Source: Ruminococcus sp. AF46-10NS (GTDB lineage: Bacteria > Bacillota > Clostridia > Lachnospirales > Lachnospiraceae). From it: a stretch of 64,000 bases of DNA. The stretch covers positions 1-64,000 of the forward strand of contig NZ_QRNF01000019.1 of assembly GCF_003474435.1 (NCBI RefSeq), written 5' to 3'. The notes beneath the pieces are model-generated. The model was not told where the DNA came from. It was given only the letters and a program-made list of their open reading frames with translations, and did not search any database. Shown here one piece after another: positions 18,155 through 26,467 of this stretch. The position numbers and the translations under genes were made by a program. Within the stretch, counting starts at the first letter, position 1, and every line of letters starts with the position of its first letter.

Positions 18155-18695
18155 AATATGGGACTATGTGAAGATGATCATCATTGTGGTGGTTGTAGTC
18201 CTTGTTATCAATAATGTAGTACTGATCAATGCAAAGATCCCGTCAGAATCCATGGAAAACACCATTATGACAGGAGACCGTATTTTCGGTTATCGTCTTG
18301 CTTATGGCTTGAATCTTGATCTTTTCGGAAAAGAGATCTCAAAAAAATGGAAAGATCCGGAGCGTTTTGACATTGTGATCTTCAAATATCCGGATGATGA
18401 GTCACAGCTTTTTATCAAACGTATCATCGGACTTCCGGGAGATAAGGTTGAGATCAGAAACGGCAAAGTATACATTAATGATTCAGAGACCCCTCTCGAA
18501 GATGATTATGTTCCGGAAACTCCGCTTGGCAGTTTCGGACCGTATGAAGTACCTGAAAACTGTTACTTTATGATGGGAGATAACCGAAATAACTCCAAGG
18601 ATTCCAGATACTGGACAAACACTTATGTACGTTTTGACCAGATCGTCGGAAAAGCTGAGATCCGTTATTTCCCGTCCATCAAACTTCTGAATTAA
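18138..18695 (+). CDS. lepB: Signal peptidase I
   Basis: This 185-residue type I signal peptidase cleaves signal peptides at the outer face of the membrane. It has one N-terminal membrane segment (about residues 11-30), the catalytic Ser38 in PSESM and the general base Lys94 in FIKRIIGLPGD, then the box MGDNRNNSKDSR. ATG 18138 is preceded by GGAGGAG inside the previous gene. The pairing with RecU and a pseudouridine synthase looks operonic. Confidence 0.96.
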   Translation: MKIWNEIWDYVKMIIIVVVVVLVINNVVLINAKIPSESMENTIMTGDRIFGYRLAYGLNLDLFGKEISKKWKDPERFDIVIFKYPDDESQLFIKRIIGLPGDKVEIRNGKVYINDSETPLEDDYVPETPLGSFGPYEVPENCYFMMGDNRNNSKDSRYWTNTYVRFDQIVGKAEIRYFPSIKLLN

Positions 18696-18710
18696 AAGGC
18701 AGGATAAAAA

Positions 18711-19244
18711 ATGGCAACATGGAACAGCAGAGGTCTCAGAGGTTCCACGCTGGAGGAACTGATCAACAGAACCAATGACCAGTACAGAGAGAAAGGACTT
18801 GCCTTGATCCAGAAGATTCCCACACCTATCACACCGGTAAAAATGGACAAGAACAGCCGACACATCACACTGGCATATTTTGAACAAAAAAGTACAGTAG
18901 ACTATATCGGAGCAGTACAGGGAATCCCTGTCTGCTTCGATGCAAAAGAATGCTGTGTAAAGACCTTTCCCCTTGCGAATATTCATCCTCACCAGGTAGC
19001 TTTTATGGAAGAGTTTGAAAAACAGAAGGGGATTGCTTTTTTTCTGATTTATTTCAGCGCAGACAATGTTTTTTACTATCTGACGCTTCGCAAACTTCAG
19101 GAATTCTGGAAACGGATGGAAGCAGGGGGAAGAAAAAGTTTCCGGAGGGATGAGCTGGATGAGGAGTTTTATCTTACTGGAAAAAATGGATTTCTGGTAC
19201 CATATCTGGACGGGATCCAGAAAGATCTGCAATTACGGGATTGA
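18711..19244 (+). CDS. recU: Holliday junction resolvase RecU
   Basis: RecU cuts Holliday junctions in Firmicutes in place of RuvC. The 177-residue protein begins with the family signature (NSRGLRGSTLEELIN) and carries the catalytic acidic residues in STVDYIG and FDAKE, with a Lys in the same place as in known RecU. It follows lepB by 15 bp. The his promoter starts within its stop codon region. Confidence 0.93.
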   Translation: MATWNSRGLRGSTLEELINRTNDQYREKGLALIQKIPTPITPVKMDKNSRHITLAYFEQKSTVDYIGAVQGIPVCFDAKECCVKTFPLANIHPHQVAFMEEFEKQKGIAFFLIYFSADNVFYYLTLRKLQEFWKRMEAGGRKSFRRDELDEEFYLTGKNGFLVPYLDGIQKDLQLRD

Positions 19245-19269
19245 CTTTTGGAAAACTTTCCTATATAAT
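19241..19269 (+). promoter_or_regulatory. Promoter of the histidine operon
   Basis: TTGACT (19241-19246), 17 bp, TATAAT (19264-19269). The -35 overlaps the recU stop codon. The leader before hisZ contains a TTTAGTT/AACTAAA stem but no T-box. Confidence 0.75.
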
Positions 19270-19352
19270 CTATTTTAGTTTTTCTACGGTAGCATGGTAG
19301 TGAACTAAAGTAATGCCGCAGAATTTCAAATTGTTTTACGGAGGAGATCATT

Positions 19353-20474
19353 ATGCAGCGTATTTTTCATACACCTGAAGGTGTGCGGGACATTTACGGA
19401 GAGGAATGCAGCCGCAAGAAACGGCTCCAGAAGGAGCTCCATCAGGTGTTTTCAAGATATGGATATGAAGATATAGAGACACCAGGATTTGAATATTTCG
19501 AAGTATTCAGCAATGAAGTAGGAACGATTCCGTCCAAAGATCTTTATAAATTTTTTGACAGAGAGGGTAATACCCTTGTTTTAAGACCGGATTTTACACC
19601 GTCTGTATCAAGAGCATGTGCAACATATTTTGATCCGGAGAACGGACCGGTAAGTCTGTGCTATACAGGAAATACTTTTATCAATAATTCCAGTTACAGA
19701 GGTCAGATGAAAGAGAGCACTCAGATGGGTGTAGAACACATTGGTGATGATTCCGCAGCAGCAGATGCGGAGATTCTTGCCATGACTGTGGAATGTCTGA
19801 AGGCAGCAGGACTTACAGAGTTTCAGGTCAGTGTAGGACAGGTGGATTATTACAAATCCATTCTTGCAGAGGCAGATCTGGAACCAGAGATTGAAGAACA
19901 TCTTCGTGAACTGATCTCCCAGAAGAATTATTTCGGTGTGGAAGAGCTTCTGAAGGGACAGAGCTTAGATGAAAATCTTTCTAAAGCCTTTGCAGAGCTG
20001 CCGCAGATGTTCGGTTCTGCGGAAGTCCTGGAGAAAGCGAAGTCCCTTACCACTAATCCGGAAGCTCTGGCAGCTGTAAGCCGCCTGGAGGAGATCTATG
20101 AGATCCTGAAAGTTTACGGATGTGAGAAGTATATTGCGTTTGATTTTGGAATGCTGAGTAAATTCCGCTATTATACAGGAATTATTTTCCAGGCCTATAC
20201 ATACGGAACCGGTGAGCCATTAGTTAAAGGCGGACGTTATAATGAGCTGATGAAACATTTCGGAAAACCGGCTTCCTCCATTGGTTTTGCCATTGTTGTG
20301 GATAATTTGATGCTTGCTCTTTCCAGACAGAAGCTGGATGTTCCAGCTGGAGAGGAAACAGTTGTGATCACGTACAAACAGGAAGAATTAAACGAAGCTA
20401 TCAAAGAAGCTATGAAACTTCGTAAAGAAGGAAAAAATGTGGCATTACGCCCGTCAAAGGAGGAGCAGGACTGA
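19353..20474 (+). CDS. hisZ: ATP phosphoribosyltransferase regulatory subunit
   Basis: HisZ is a histidyl-tRNA-synthetase-like protein without charging activity that activates short-form HisG. The 373 residues hold the class II synthetase core ([10 protein letters not shown] at the start, [12 protein letters not shown] as motif 2, [12 protein letters not shown] as motif 3). The C-terminus is short: the last codons also serve as the ribosome site for hisG (AAAGGAGGAGCAG), with a stop/start overlap. Together with the 212-residue HisG this forms the hetero-octameric type of enzyme. Confidence 0.93.
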   Translation: MQRIFHTPEGVRDIYGEECSRKKRLQKELHQVFSRYGYEDIETPGFEYFEVFSNEVGTIPSKDLYKFFDREGNTLVLRPDFTPSVSRACATYFDPENGPVSLCYTGNTFINNSSYRGQMKESTQMGVEHIGDDSAAADAEILAMTVECLKAAGLTEFQVSVGQVDYYKSILAEADLEPEIEEHLRELISQKNYFGVEELLKGQSLDENLSKAFAELPQMFGSAEVLEKAKSLTTNPEALAAVSRLEEIYEILKVYGCEKYIAFDFGMLSKFRYYTGIIFQAYTYGTGEPLVKGGRYNELMKHFGKPASSIGFAIVVDNLMLALSRQKLDVPAGEETVVITYKQEELNEAIKEAMKLRKEGKNVALRPSKEEQD

Positions 20475-21112
20475 TGAGATATCTTACATTTGCCCTCACA
20501 AAAGGGCGTCTGGCTAATAAAACTTTGGACATGTTTGAAAAGATCGGAATCACATGTGAGGAGATGCGTGACAAGGACTCCCGAAAACTGATCTTTGTCA
20601 ATGAGGAACTGAAACTGAAATTTTTCCTTGCAAAAGGACCGGATGTGCCGACTTATGTGGAGTACGGTGCCGCAGATATTGGTATCGTAGGTAAGGATAC
20701 CATTCTGGAAGAGGGAAGAAAACTTTACGAAGTTATGGATCTGGGATTCGGAGCATGCCGCATGTGCGTATGTGGCCCGGAAAGCGCCAGAGAAGTTTTA
20801 AATAACAACCAGCTGATCCGTGTTGCTACCAAATACCCGAACATAGCAAAGGATTACTTCTATAATAAAAAACACCAGACTGTGGAGATCATCAAACTGA
20901 ATGGTTCCATTGAGCTTGCACCGATCGTGGGGCTTTCCGAAGTTATCGTGGATATCGTGGAAACAGGAAGTACCCTTCGCGAGAATGGTCTGAAGGTGTT
21001 GGAGGAAGTCTGCCCGCTGTCTGCCCGCATGGTAGTCAATCAGGTCAGCATGAAAATGGAAGATGAAAGGATCCGTAAACTGATCACAGAACTTCGAAAC
21101 GTTGTCAAATAA
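20474..21112 (+). CDS. hisG: ATP phosphoribosyltransferase catalytic subunit, short form
   Basis: HisG joins PRPP and ATP in the first step of histidine synthesis. The 212-residue length lacks the C-terminal regulatory ACT-like domain, so it needs HisZ, which is directly upstream. It carries TFALTKGRL, the ADIGIVGKD loop, and the PRPP-binding loop [13 protein letters not shown]. Confidence 0.96.
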   Translation: MRYLTFALTKGRLANKTLDMFEKIGITCEEMRDKDSRKLIFVNEELKLKFFLAKGPDVPTYVEYGAADIGIVGKDTILEEGRKLYEVMDLGFGACRMCVCGPESAREVLNNNQLIRVATKYPNIAKDYFYNKKHQTVEIIKLNGSIELAPIVGLSEVIVDIVETGSTLRENGLKVLEEVCPLSARMVVNQVSMKMEDERIRKLITELRNVVK

Positions 21113-21191
21113 GCTGTGAAACCGTTTACTTGATCATAAGTAAGTAGTAGAGCGGATTGCGAATAAATACAGAAAGAAGGCAGAAGTTATT

Positions 21192-22502
21192 ATGCGTAAG
21201 GTAAAACTCACCAAGGAATCTACAAAAGATATTCTGGAAACTCTCTTAAAAAGAAGTCCTAATAATTACGGCAAATATGAGGATGCGGTAGCAGATATCC
21301 TCGCAAAAGTGAAGGCAGAGGGAGATGAAGCTCTGTTTGCCTTTACCAGAGAATTTGATAAAGTTGAAGTGACAAAGGAGACGATCCGTGTTACACCGGA
21401 AGAGATCGAGGAAGCTTATAAGTTGGTAGATCCGTCTCTGATCGATGTGATCAAAAAAGCTCTGGTAAATATCCGCAGTTATCACGAAAAGCAGCTTCAG
21501 AACAGCTGGTTCACAAGCACGACAGACGGTACCATGCTTGGCCAGAAAGTAACTGCACTGAACCGTGTAGGTGTTTATGTTCCAGGCGGAAAAGCTGTAT
21601 ATCCATCTTCTGTACTGATGAATATCGTTCCTGCCAAAGTAGCAGGTGTGGACCGTATTGTAATGACAACCCCTCCTGGAAAAGACGGAAAGGTGAATCC
21701 AAGCACACTGGTTGCTGCCAATGAGGCCGGCGCAGATGAAATTTATAAAGTGGGCGGTGCTCAGGCTATTGGAGCTCTTGCATACGGAACTGAGAGTATC
21801 CCGAAAGTTGACAAGATCGTAGGACCTGGAAATATTTTTGTTGCCCTTGCAAAAAAAGCAGTTTATGGTTATGTCAGCATTGACTCCATCGCCGGTCCAA
21901 GCGAGATCCTTGTTCTTGCAGATGAGACTGCAAATCCACGTTATATCGCGGCAGATCTTCTTTCTCAGGCAGAGCATGATGAGATGGCGTCTGCAATCCT
22001 GATCACAACAAATGAGGAATTTGCGGATAAGGTTGACGCAGAGGTAAAAGGTTTTGTTGAAAAACTTTCCCGAAAAGCTATCATCGAGAAATCTCTGGAG
22101 AATTTTGGATATATCCTGATCGCAGAAGATATGGACGAGGCCATTGAGGCAGCCAATGAAATTGCCTCCGAGCATATGGAGATCGTCACAAAGAATCCGT
22201 TTGAAGATATGATGAAAGTACGAAATGCAGGTGCGATCTTTATCGGAGAGCACAGCTCTGAGCCTCTTGGAGATTATTTTGCAGGACCGAACCATGTACT
22301 TCCTACCAACGGAACCGCGAAATTTTTCTCCGCACTTTCTGTAGAGGATTTTATCAAGAAATCCAGCATTGTGTATTATTCCAGAGAAGCACTCCGGAAG
22401 ATCCACAAGGACATTATCCAGTTTGCCACATCGGAACAGCTGACTGCACATGCAAATTCCATTGCAGTCCGTTTTGAGGAAGAGGATAAGGAGAACGAAT
22501 AA
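21192..22502 (+). CDS. hisD: Histidinol dehydrogenase
   Basis: HisD performs the last two NAD-dependent oxidations from histidinol to histidine. The 436-residue protein has the family signature around IVGPGNIFVALAKK and SIDSIAGPSEI, plus the zinc-ligand region LLSQAEHDEMA and the C-terminal AGPNHVLPT. ATG 21192 follows GAAGG. The stop overlaps the hisB start (TAATG), so the two are coupled. Confidence 0.97.
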   Translation: MRKVKLTKESTKDILETLLKRSPNNYGKYEDAVADILAKVKAEGDEALFAFTREFDKVEVTKETIRVTPEEIEEAYKLVDPSLIDVIKKALVNIRSYHEKQLQNSWFTSTTDGTMLGQKVTALNRVGVYVPGGKAVYPSSVLMNIVPAKVAGVDRIVMTTPPGKDGKVNPSTLVAANEAGADEIYKVGGAQAIGALAYGTESIPKVDKIVGPGNIFVALAKKAVYGYVSIDSIAGPSEILVLADETANPRYIAADLLSQAEHDEMASAILITTNEEFADKVDAEVKGFVEKLSRKAIIEKSLENFGYILIAEDMDEAIEAANEIASEHMEIVTKNPFEDMMKVRNAGAIFIGEHSSEPLGDYFAGPNHVLPTNGTAKFFSALSVEDFIKKSSIVYYSREALRKIHKDIIQFATSEQLTAHANSIAVRFEEEDKENE

Positions 22503-23089
22503 TGGCTAGAGAAGCACTGATCGAAAGAAACACAAAAGAAACACAGATCCGTCTCCAGCTGAACATTGACGGAACAGGAAGTTCCGATATTGATACAGGG
22601 ATTGGCTTTTTTGACCATATGCTGGACGGCTTTACGCGTCATGGACTGTACGATCTTACACTGAGAGTACACGGTGACCTGAATGTGGATGATCATCATA
22701 CTATTGAAGATACAGGTATTGTCCTTGGAAATGCGATCCGTGAGGCAGTTGGGGACAAAAAAGGAATCAAACGTTATGGCAGCTGTATCCTTCCCATGGA
22801 TGAAGTTCTGGTGCTCTGTGCGGTGGATCTTTCCGGAAGACCTTATTTTGGATGGGATGCGGAGTTTTCCACGGAGAAAATGGGAGATATGGCAACCGAG
22901 ATGGTGAAGGAATTCTTTTATGCAGTGTCTTATTCCGCAGCAATGAACCTTCACATCAAAGTTCTTTCCGGCGGAAACAGCCATCATGTGGCAGAGGCTA
23001 TGTTTAAGAGTTTTGCCAAAGCCCTTGATGCGGCAACACAGTATGATTCCCGGATCACAGACGTGCTTTCTACCAAGGGAAGCCTCTGA
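22502..23089 (+). CDS. hisB: Imidazoleglycerol-phosphate dehydratase
   Basis: HisB dehydrates imidazoleglycerol phosphate. The 195-residue monofunctional form shows the paired manganese-binding motifs DDHHTIEDT and SHHVAEAMFK and the GFFDHML start signature. It overlaps hisD by one base. Confidence 0.97.
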   Translation: MAREALIERNTKETQIRLQLNIDGTGSSDIDTGIGFFDHMLDGFTRHGLYDLTLRVHGDLNVDDHHTIEDTGIVLGNAIREAVGDKKGIKRYGSCILPMDEVLVLCAVDLSGRPYFGWDAEFSTEKMGDMATEMVKEFFYAVSYSAAMNLHIKVLSGGNSHHVAEAMFKSFAKALDAATQYDSRITDVLSTKGSL

Positions 23090-23108
23090 TACATAAAGGA
23101 GACTACTT

Positions 23109-23765
23109 ATGAACAAACAGTTGATCCCATGCCTTTATCTTCAGGCAGAAAAAGCGGTAACAGGATTTGGACAGAGAAATCTTTTCGGAGATGGAAATGT
23201 AGAGACACTTGCAAAATTTTATGGTGACAATGGGGCAGATGAACTTCTGGTGTTTGACTTTTCTTCTGCAGATGCAGAGCATGACCGTGCGATTGGAAAG
23301 ATCCGGGATATCTGCCAGGCATCGGAAATCCCGGTGATCGCGGCAGGAAACATCAAACGCATGGAAGACGTAAAAAAACTGATCTATGCAGGCTGTGCCA
23401 AAGTTGTACTGAATTTTTCAAAGAAAAGTAATATCGAACTTCTGGAAGAAGTATCCAGACGTTTTGGAAAAGAACGCATGATGATCAGTATTTCTGATCT
23501 GAAGGAATTCGCAGAAAATCAGGAGCTGATCGAAACCTATGCAGACAGTGTTCTGGCTCTGGATACAGTGGAAAATGAAATTGCGGAGATTTCGCAGATT
23601 TCTATTGTTCTCCACACGGACGAAAGCAGTCAGGAAAAAGTTCTGGAGCTTTTAGGGGAAGTTGCCGTGTCCGGACTTTGCGGTGCTTATGTGAGCTGCC
23701 TTGAAAATGATCTGCATACATTAAAAGAGACCTGCGAAAAAGCGAATTCCGGTGAATACCTATAA
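23109..23765 (+). CDS. HisF/HisA-like beta-alpha barrel domain, Asp-to-Tyr at active site; probably fused to HisIE
   Basis: The 218-residue product resembles HisF/HisA (start NKQLIPCLYL; AGNIKRMEDVKKLIYAGCAKVVLN as in the phosphate-binding half of the barrel, quoted in part). The residue aligned with the catalytic Asp of HisF (IPCLDV) is Tyr10, so it is unlikely to be an active cyclase. Its end overlaps hisIE, which has no ribosome site of its own. Restoring two bases in a GTGTG repeat near 23750 gives one protein of 426 residues, the fused form I believe is common in Lachnospiraceae. hisH, hisA, hisF and hisC are absent from this operon. Confidence 0.75.
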   Translation: MNKQLIPCLYLQAEKAVTGFGQRNLFGDGNVETLAKFYGDNGADELLVFDFSSADAEHDRAIGKIRDICQASEIPVIAAGNIKRMEDVKKLIYAGCAKVVLNFSKKSNIELLEEVSRRFGKERMMISISDLKEFAENQELIETYADSVLALDTVENEIAEISQISIVLHTDESSQEKVLELLGEVAVSGLCGAYVSCLENDLHTLKETCEKANSGEYL

Positions 23766-24387
23766 AAGCAATATTGCATGGTCAGACTTTAAATTAAACA
23801 GTGATGGAATGGTTCCGGTTATTGTCCAGGATTACCGGACAGATGAAGTGCTGATGCTGGCCTATATGAATGAACTGGCTTTTGATACCACACTGAAACT
23901 GGGAAAAATGACATACTGGAGCCGCAGCCGGAATGAACTCTGGACCAAAGGCCTGACATCCGGCCATGTACAGTATGTAAAATCTCTTACCATTGACTGT
24001 GACAATGATACAATCCTTGCCAAGGTGGATCAGGTGGGGGCTGCCTGCCATACAGGAAACCGTACCTGTTTCTTTAAACCACTGATGAAAAAAGAGTACG
24101 ATGATACCAATCCGCTTCATGTATTTCAGAATGTATACGATGTAATCACAGACCGGAAAGAGCATCCGAAGGAAGGTTCCTATACCAACTATCTGTTTGA
24201 CAAGGGAATCGACAAGATCCTGAAAAAAGTTGGGGAAGAATGTACGGAGATTGTCATTGCAGCCAAAAATCCGGACAAAGAAGAGATCAAATACGAGATT
24301 TCCGATTTTCTGTACCATATGATGGTACTTATGGTGGAAAAAGGAGTCAGCTGGGAAGAAATTACCAGAGAGCTGGCGAAAAGATAA
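23752..24387 (+). CDS. hisIE: Bifunctional phosphoribosyl-AMP cyclohydrolase / phosphoribosyl-ATP pyrophosphatase
   Basis: HisIE carries out steps two and three of histidine synthesis. Residues 1-120 are HisI (EVLMLAYMN, MTYWSRSR, and the zinc-site CDNDT and ACHTGNRTCF). The rest is HisE (EGSYTNYLFDKG, the acidic VGEECTEIVIAAKN, YEISDFLYHMMVLM). The GTG at 23752 has no ribosome site and lies inside the previous frame. The gene is therefore probably the C-terminal part of a fusion with the HisF-like domain, split by a two-base loss. A strong terminator follows. Confidence 0.92.
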   Translation: MNTYKSNIAWSDFKLNSDGMVPVIVQDYRTDEVLMLAYMNELAFDTTLKLGKMTYWSRSRNELWTKGLTSGHVQYVKSLTIDCDNDTILAKVDQVGAACHTGNRTCFFKPLMKKEYDDTNPLHVFQNVYDVITDRKEHPKEGSYTNYLFDKGIDKILKKVGEECTEIVIAAKNPDKEEIKYEISDFLYHMMVLMVEKGVSWEEITRELAKR

Positions 24388-24401
24388 GCTTTTGTAATGT
24401 T

Positions 24402-24440
24402 CAGGTTACTGTTCGCTTTATGAACAGTAACCTGTTTAAA
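24402..24440 (+). terminator. Terminator of the his operon
   Basis: A perfect 13-bp stem (CAGGTTACTGTTC / GAACAGTAACCTG) is followed by TTTAAAGTTT. Confidence 0.85.
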
Positions 24441-24468
24441 GTTTGCTACAACAAACCAGATGATTTTC

Positions 24469-24497
24469 TTGACATTTAACATGGTAAATAATATAAT
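24469..24497 (+). promoter_or_regulatory. Promoter of the first cobalamin-riboswitch unit
   Basis: Consensus TTGACA (24469-24474), 17 bp, TATAAT (24492-24497). Confidence 0.85.
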
Positions 24498-24518
24498 ATA
24501 CAAAATATATTACAGAAA

Positions 24519-24677
24519 CAATGCATGTTCCACAGATGTGGATGAAAAGGGAAACCGGTGTGAATCCGGTACGGTCCCGCCACTGTAAAAGGGAGCTATT
24601 ATCATATATGTCACTGCCGAAATGGCGGGAAGACGATAAAATGCGATGAACTTAAGTCAGGATACCTGCTTGCATTG
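24519..24677 (+). ncRNA. Cobalamin riboswitch 1
   Basis: The conserved core is present: GGTGTGAATCCGGTACGG, then CCCGCCACTGTAA, and the B12 box AAGTCAGGATACCTGC near the 3' end. CAATGCAT at the start and TGCATTG at the end close the P1 stem. A TTTCTTA/TAAGAAA stem followed by GGCTTTATTTTTAT at about 24688-24720 may be the expression platform. It controls the orphan binding-protein gene at 24821. Confidence 0.93.
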
Positions 24678-24820
24678 AAAAAGGTTATTTCTTACGGTGT
24701 ATAAGAAAGGCTTTATTTTTATACCTAAAATGCATCTTAAGAAAGATCTTTTTTATTTCGGGAAAGGATGTGAGAAAAAAGTTCGGGTTTTACACAAATA
24801 CGATAGAAAGGTTAAAAGGA

Positions 24821-26032
24821 ATGAAAAAGATAATAAGTTGTATATTAACGGTACTCATGTTATTTATGTGCACCAGCAGTCCGGTCTGGGCAGAGGAAGT
24901 GCAGAGTGATGTAACAGGTGAGAATAAGAAAACTGTAATAGGAGTGTCCGTCTATGATCTGGATGATGCTGAAGTAAGAGCATTTAGGAATTATTTTGAA
25001 AATTATGCAGGTGTGTCTTTTGAAGTGGAATTTTTGTATTCTTCCAGTATAAATACTGCTGAAGAAGAAATTGATTTTATAAATGAGCTTCATAAAAGAA
25101 ATGTAAAGGGAATCATCTCGTTCCTTTCTTCGGATCTTGAAGAAGTTCTGCCTGTATGCAAAGAATATGGTATGTATTATGTACGTGGTTCAGGGACGAT
25201 CAGTGATGAAATGTATGAGAAAGTAAAAGACAATCCTTATTTTCTTGGAACAATAGGACCGTTAGTCGAAACAGAAATGGAAGCAGCTGCCAAGATGACA
25301 GAGTATTTTGCATCCGATGACCAGAATAAGCAAAATCATTACATAATAGCGTGCGGAGGAACTGGAACAGGTAATGAAATGCATCGTCTGAGAACCATTA
25401 GTATGCTGAACAGACTTCAGGAAATTTACGGGTTATCATACGATAAACCGGTAGAGCAGCTGGCAGATGCAAAGGATATTGAACAGATTGAAACTGGCAG
25501 TGATATAAAGATCACATTAGCGCCAGGCTATCCGTCAAGAGACAAACTTGATAAAAAACTGGCAGATCTGATAAACACTGGAGAATATAATGTTGTTCTA
25601 AGTGTACTGGGAGCGAATGGTTTTATTAATGTGATCGATGATTATGAAGAAGAGAATGATACGGATGTATTATTGGGGGTAATTGACTGTTTTACGGAAG
25701 ATACGTATGAGCTGTTTAATACAAGAGGGTACGCCGGAACGGAAAGGCTTAATTATCTTGTAGGAAAATATGGCGCGATCGTTGCACCGTCCTTCGTTTC
25801 TATGGAAAATGCCCTGGCAGGTTTTTCGGAAGATTATCGCGATGATGGAAATGCTTTCCAGTTAAATCAGTCATTCTGGGTTGCAGACTCTGAGGAGTCA
25901 TTCAACAAACAGTATGCATTATCTGTGGGAATGTATGATAATACATACAGTGTGGAAGATATGATGAAAGTTATGAAATCCTATACACCAGAAACCGATT
26001 TTGAGGAATTCCGAAATTTTACGGAAAAATAA
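24821..26032 (+). CDS. Secreted periplasmic-binding-like protein (type 1 fold), cobalamin-riboswitch controlled, orphan
   Basis: The 403-residue protein starts at ATG 24821 (AAAGG upstream); an in-frame upstream start at 24770 adds a basic stretch before the signal peptide and is less likely. The signal peptide ends VWA-EE, a signal peptidase I site, not a lipobox. The mature part starts KKTVIGVSVYDLDD and has the alternating alpha/beta form of type 1 periplasmic sugar-binding-like proteins (GIISFL, YYVRGSGTI, IIACGGTGTGNEM, VVLSVLGANGF). It stands alone behind a B12 riboswitch with no permease attached. It may bind a corrinoid, a cobalt complex or a corrinoid precursor; this is inference. 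Confidence 0.7.
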   Translation: MKKIISCILTVLMLFMCTSSPVWAEEVQSDVTGENKKTVIGVSVYDLDDAEVRAFRNYFENYAGVSFEVEFLYSSSINTAEEEIDFINELHKRNVKGIISFLSSDLEEVLPVCKEYGMYYVRGSGTISDEMYEKVKDNPYFLGTIGPLVETEMEAAAKMTEYFASDDQNKQNHYIIACGGTGTGNEMHRLRTISMLNRLQEIYGLSYDKPVEQLADAKDIEQIETGSDIKITLAPGYPSRDKLDKKLADLINTGEYNVVLSVLGANGFINVIDDYEEENDTDVLLGVIDCFTEDTYELFNTRGYAGTERLNYLVGKYGAIVAPSFVSMENALAGFSEDYRDDGNAFQLNQSFWVADSEESFNKQYALSVGMYDNTYSVEDMMKVMKSYTPETDFEEFRNFTEK

Positions 26033-26051
26033 AAATATATTGCTAAAGCAA

Positions 26052-26080
26052 TTGACATATTTGTAACAACATGTTATTAT
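26052..26080 (+). promoter_or_regulatory. Promoter of the second cobalamin-riboswitch unit
   Basis: TTGACA (26052-26057), 17 bp, TATTAT (26075-26080). It lies just after the stop of the orphan binding-protein gene. Confidence 0.85.
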
Positions 26081-26112
26081 TTTTGCGAATCATACAGCCA
26101 TTTCATAATTTT

Positions 26113-26289
26113 AGAGATAAGTTCAAACCAGCAGGTAAACTGCTGGTTTGCTTAAAAGGGAAATCGGTGTGAATCCGGTACGATCCCGTCACTGTGATAG
26201 TTGGTTTTCAGCTCAATGCCACTGAAGGATATTCTTTTGGGAAGGCGCTGAAAATGTGTGAGCTTAAGTCAGGAGACCTGCTTATTTCT
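26113..26289 (+). ncRNA. Cobalamin riboswitch 2
   Basis: The core GGTGTGAATCCGGTACGA, CCCGTCACTGTGA and B12 box AAGTCAGGAGACCTGC are all present. AGATAAG and CTTATTTCT at the ends close P1. An extra hairpin (AACCAGCAG/CTGCTGGTT) lies inside the 5' part. Confidence 0.93.
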
Positions 26290-26381
26290 ACGAGAGATTC
26301 TTGCGGACGACGAGAAATCCTGATTAAGAGTTACAACTTCAAGTGTTACTTTGGATAAATTCTTTAATGATAAGATTTCGT

Positions 26382-26411
26382 GACGGATGCAGAGCATCTG
26401 TCTTTTTTTGG
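26382..26411 (+). terminator. Expression-platform terminator of riboswitch 2
   Basis: GACGGATGC and GCATCTGTC form a stem followed by seven T. It lies between the aptamer and the transporter genes, as expected for B12-induced termination. Confidence 0.8.
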
Positions 26412-26467
26412 GAGAAAATTATGGAAACAAGTTGTGTATGAGATAAAGAGAAGAAAGGAAAAAGAAA

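Noticed and set aside
19270..19352. A histidine T-box or attenuator before hisZ
   Set aside because: The leader is only about 80 bases, with no T-box sequence, no run of His codons and no terminator.
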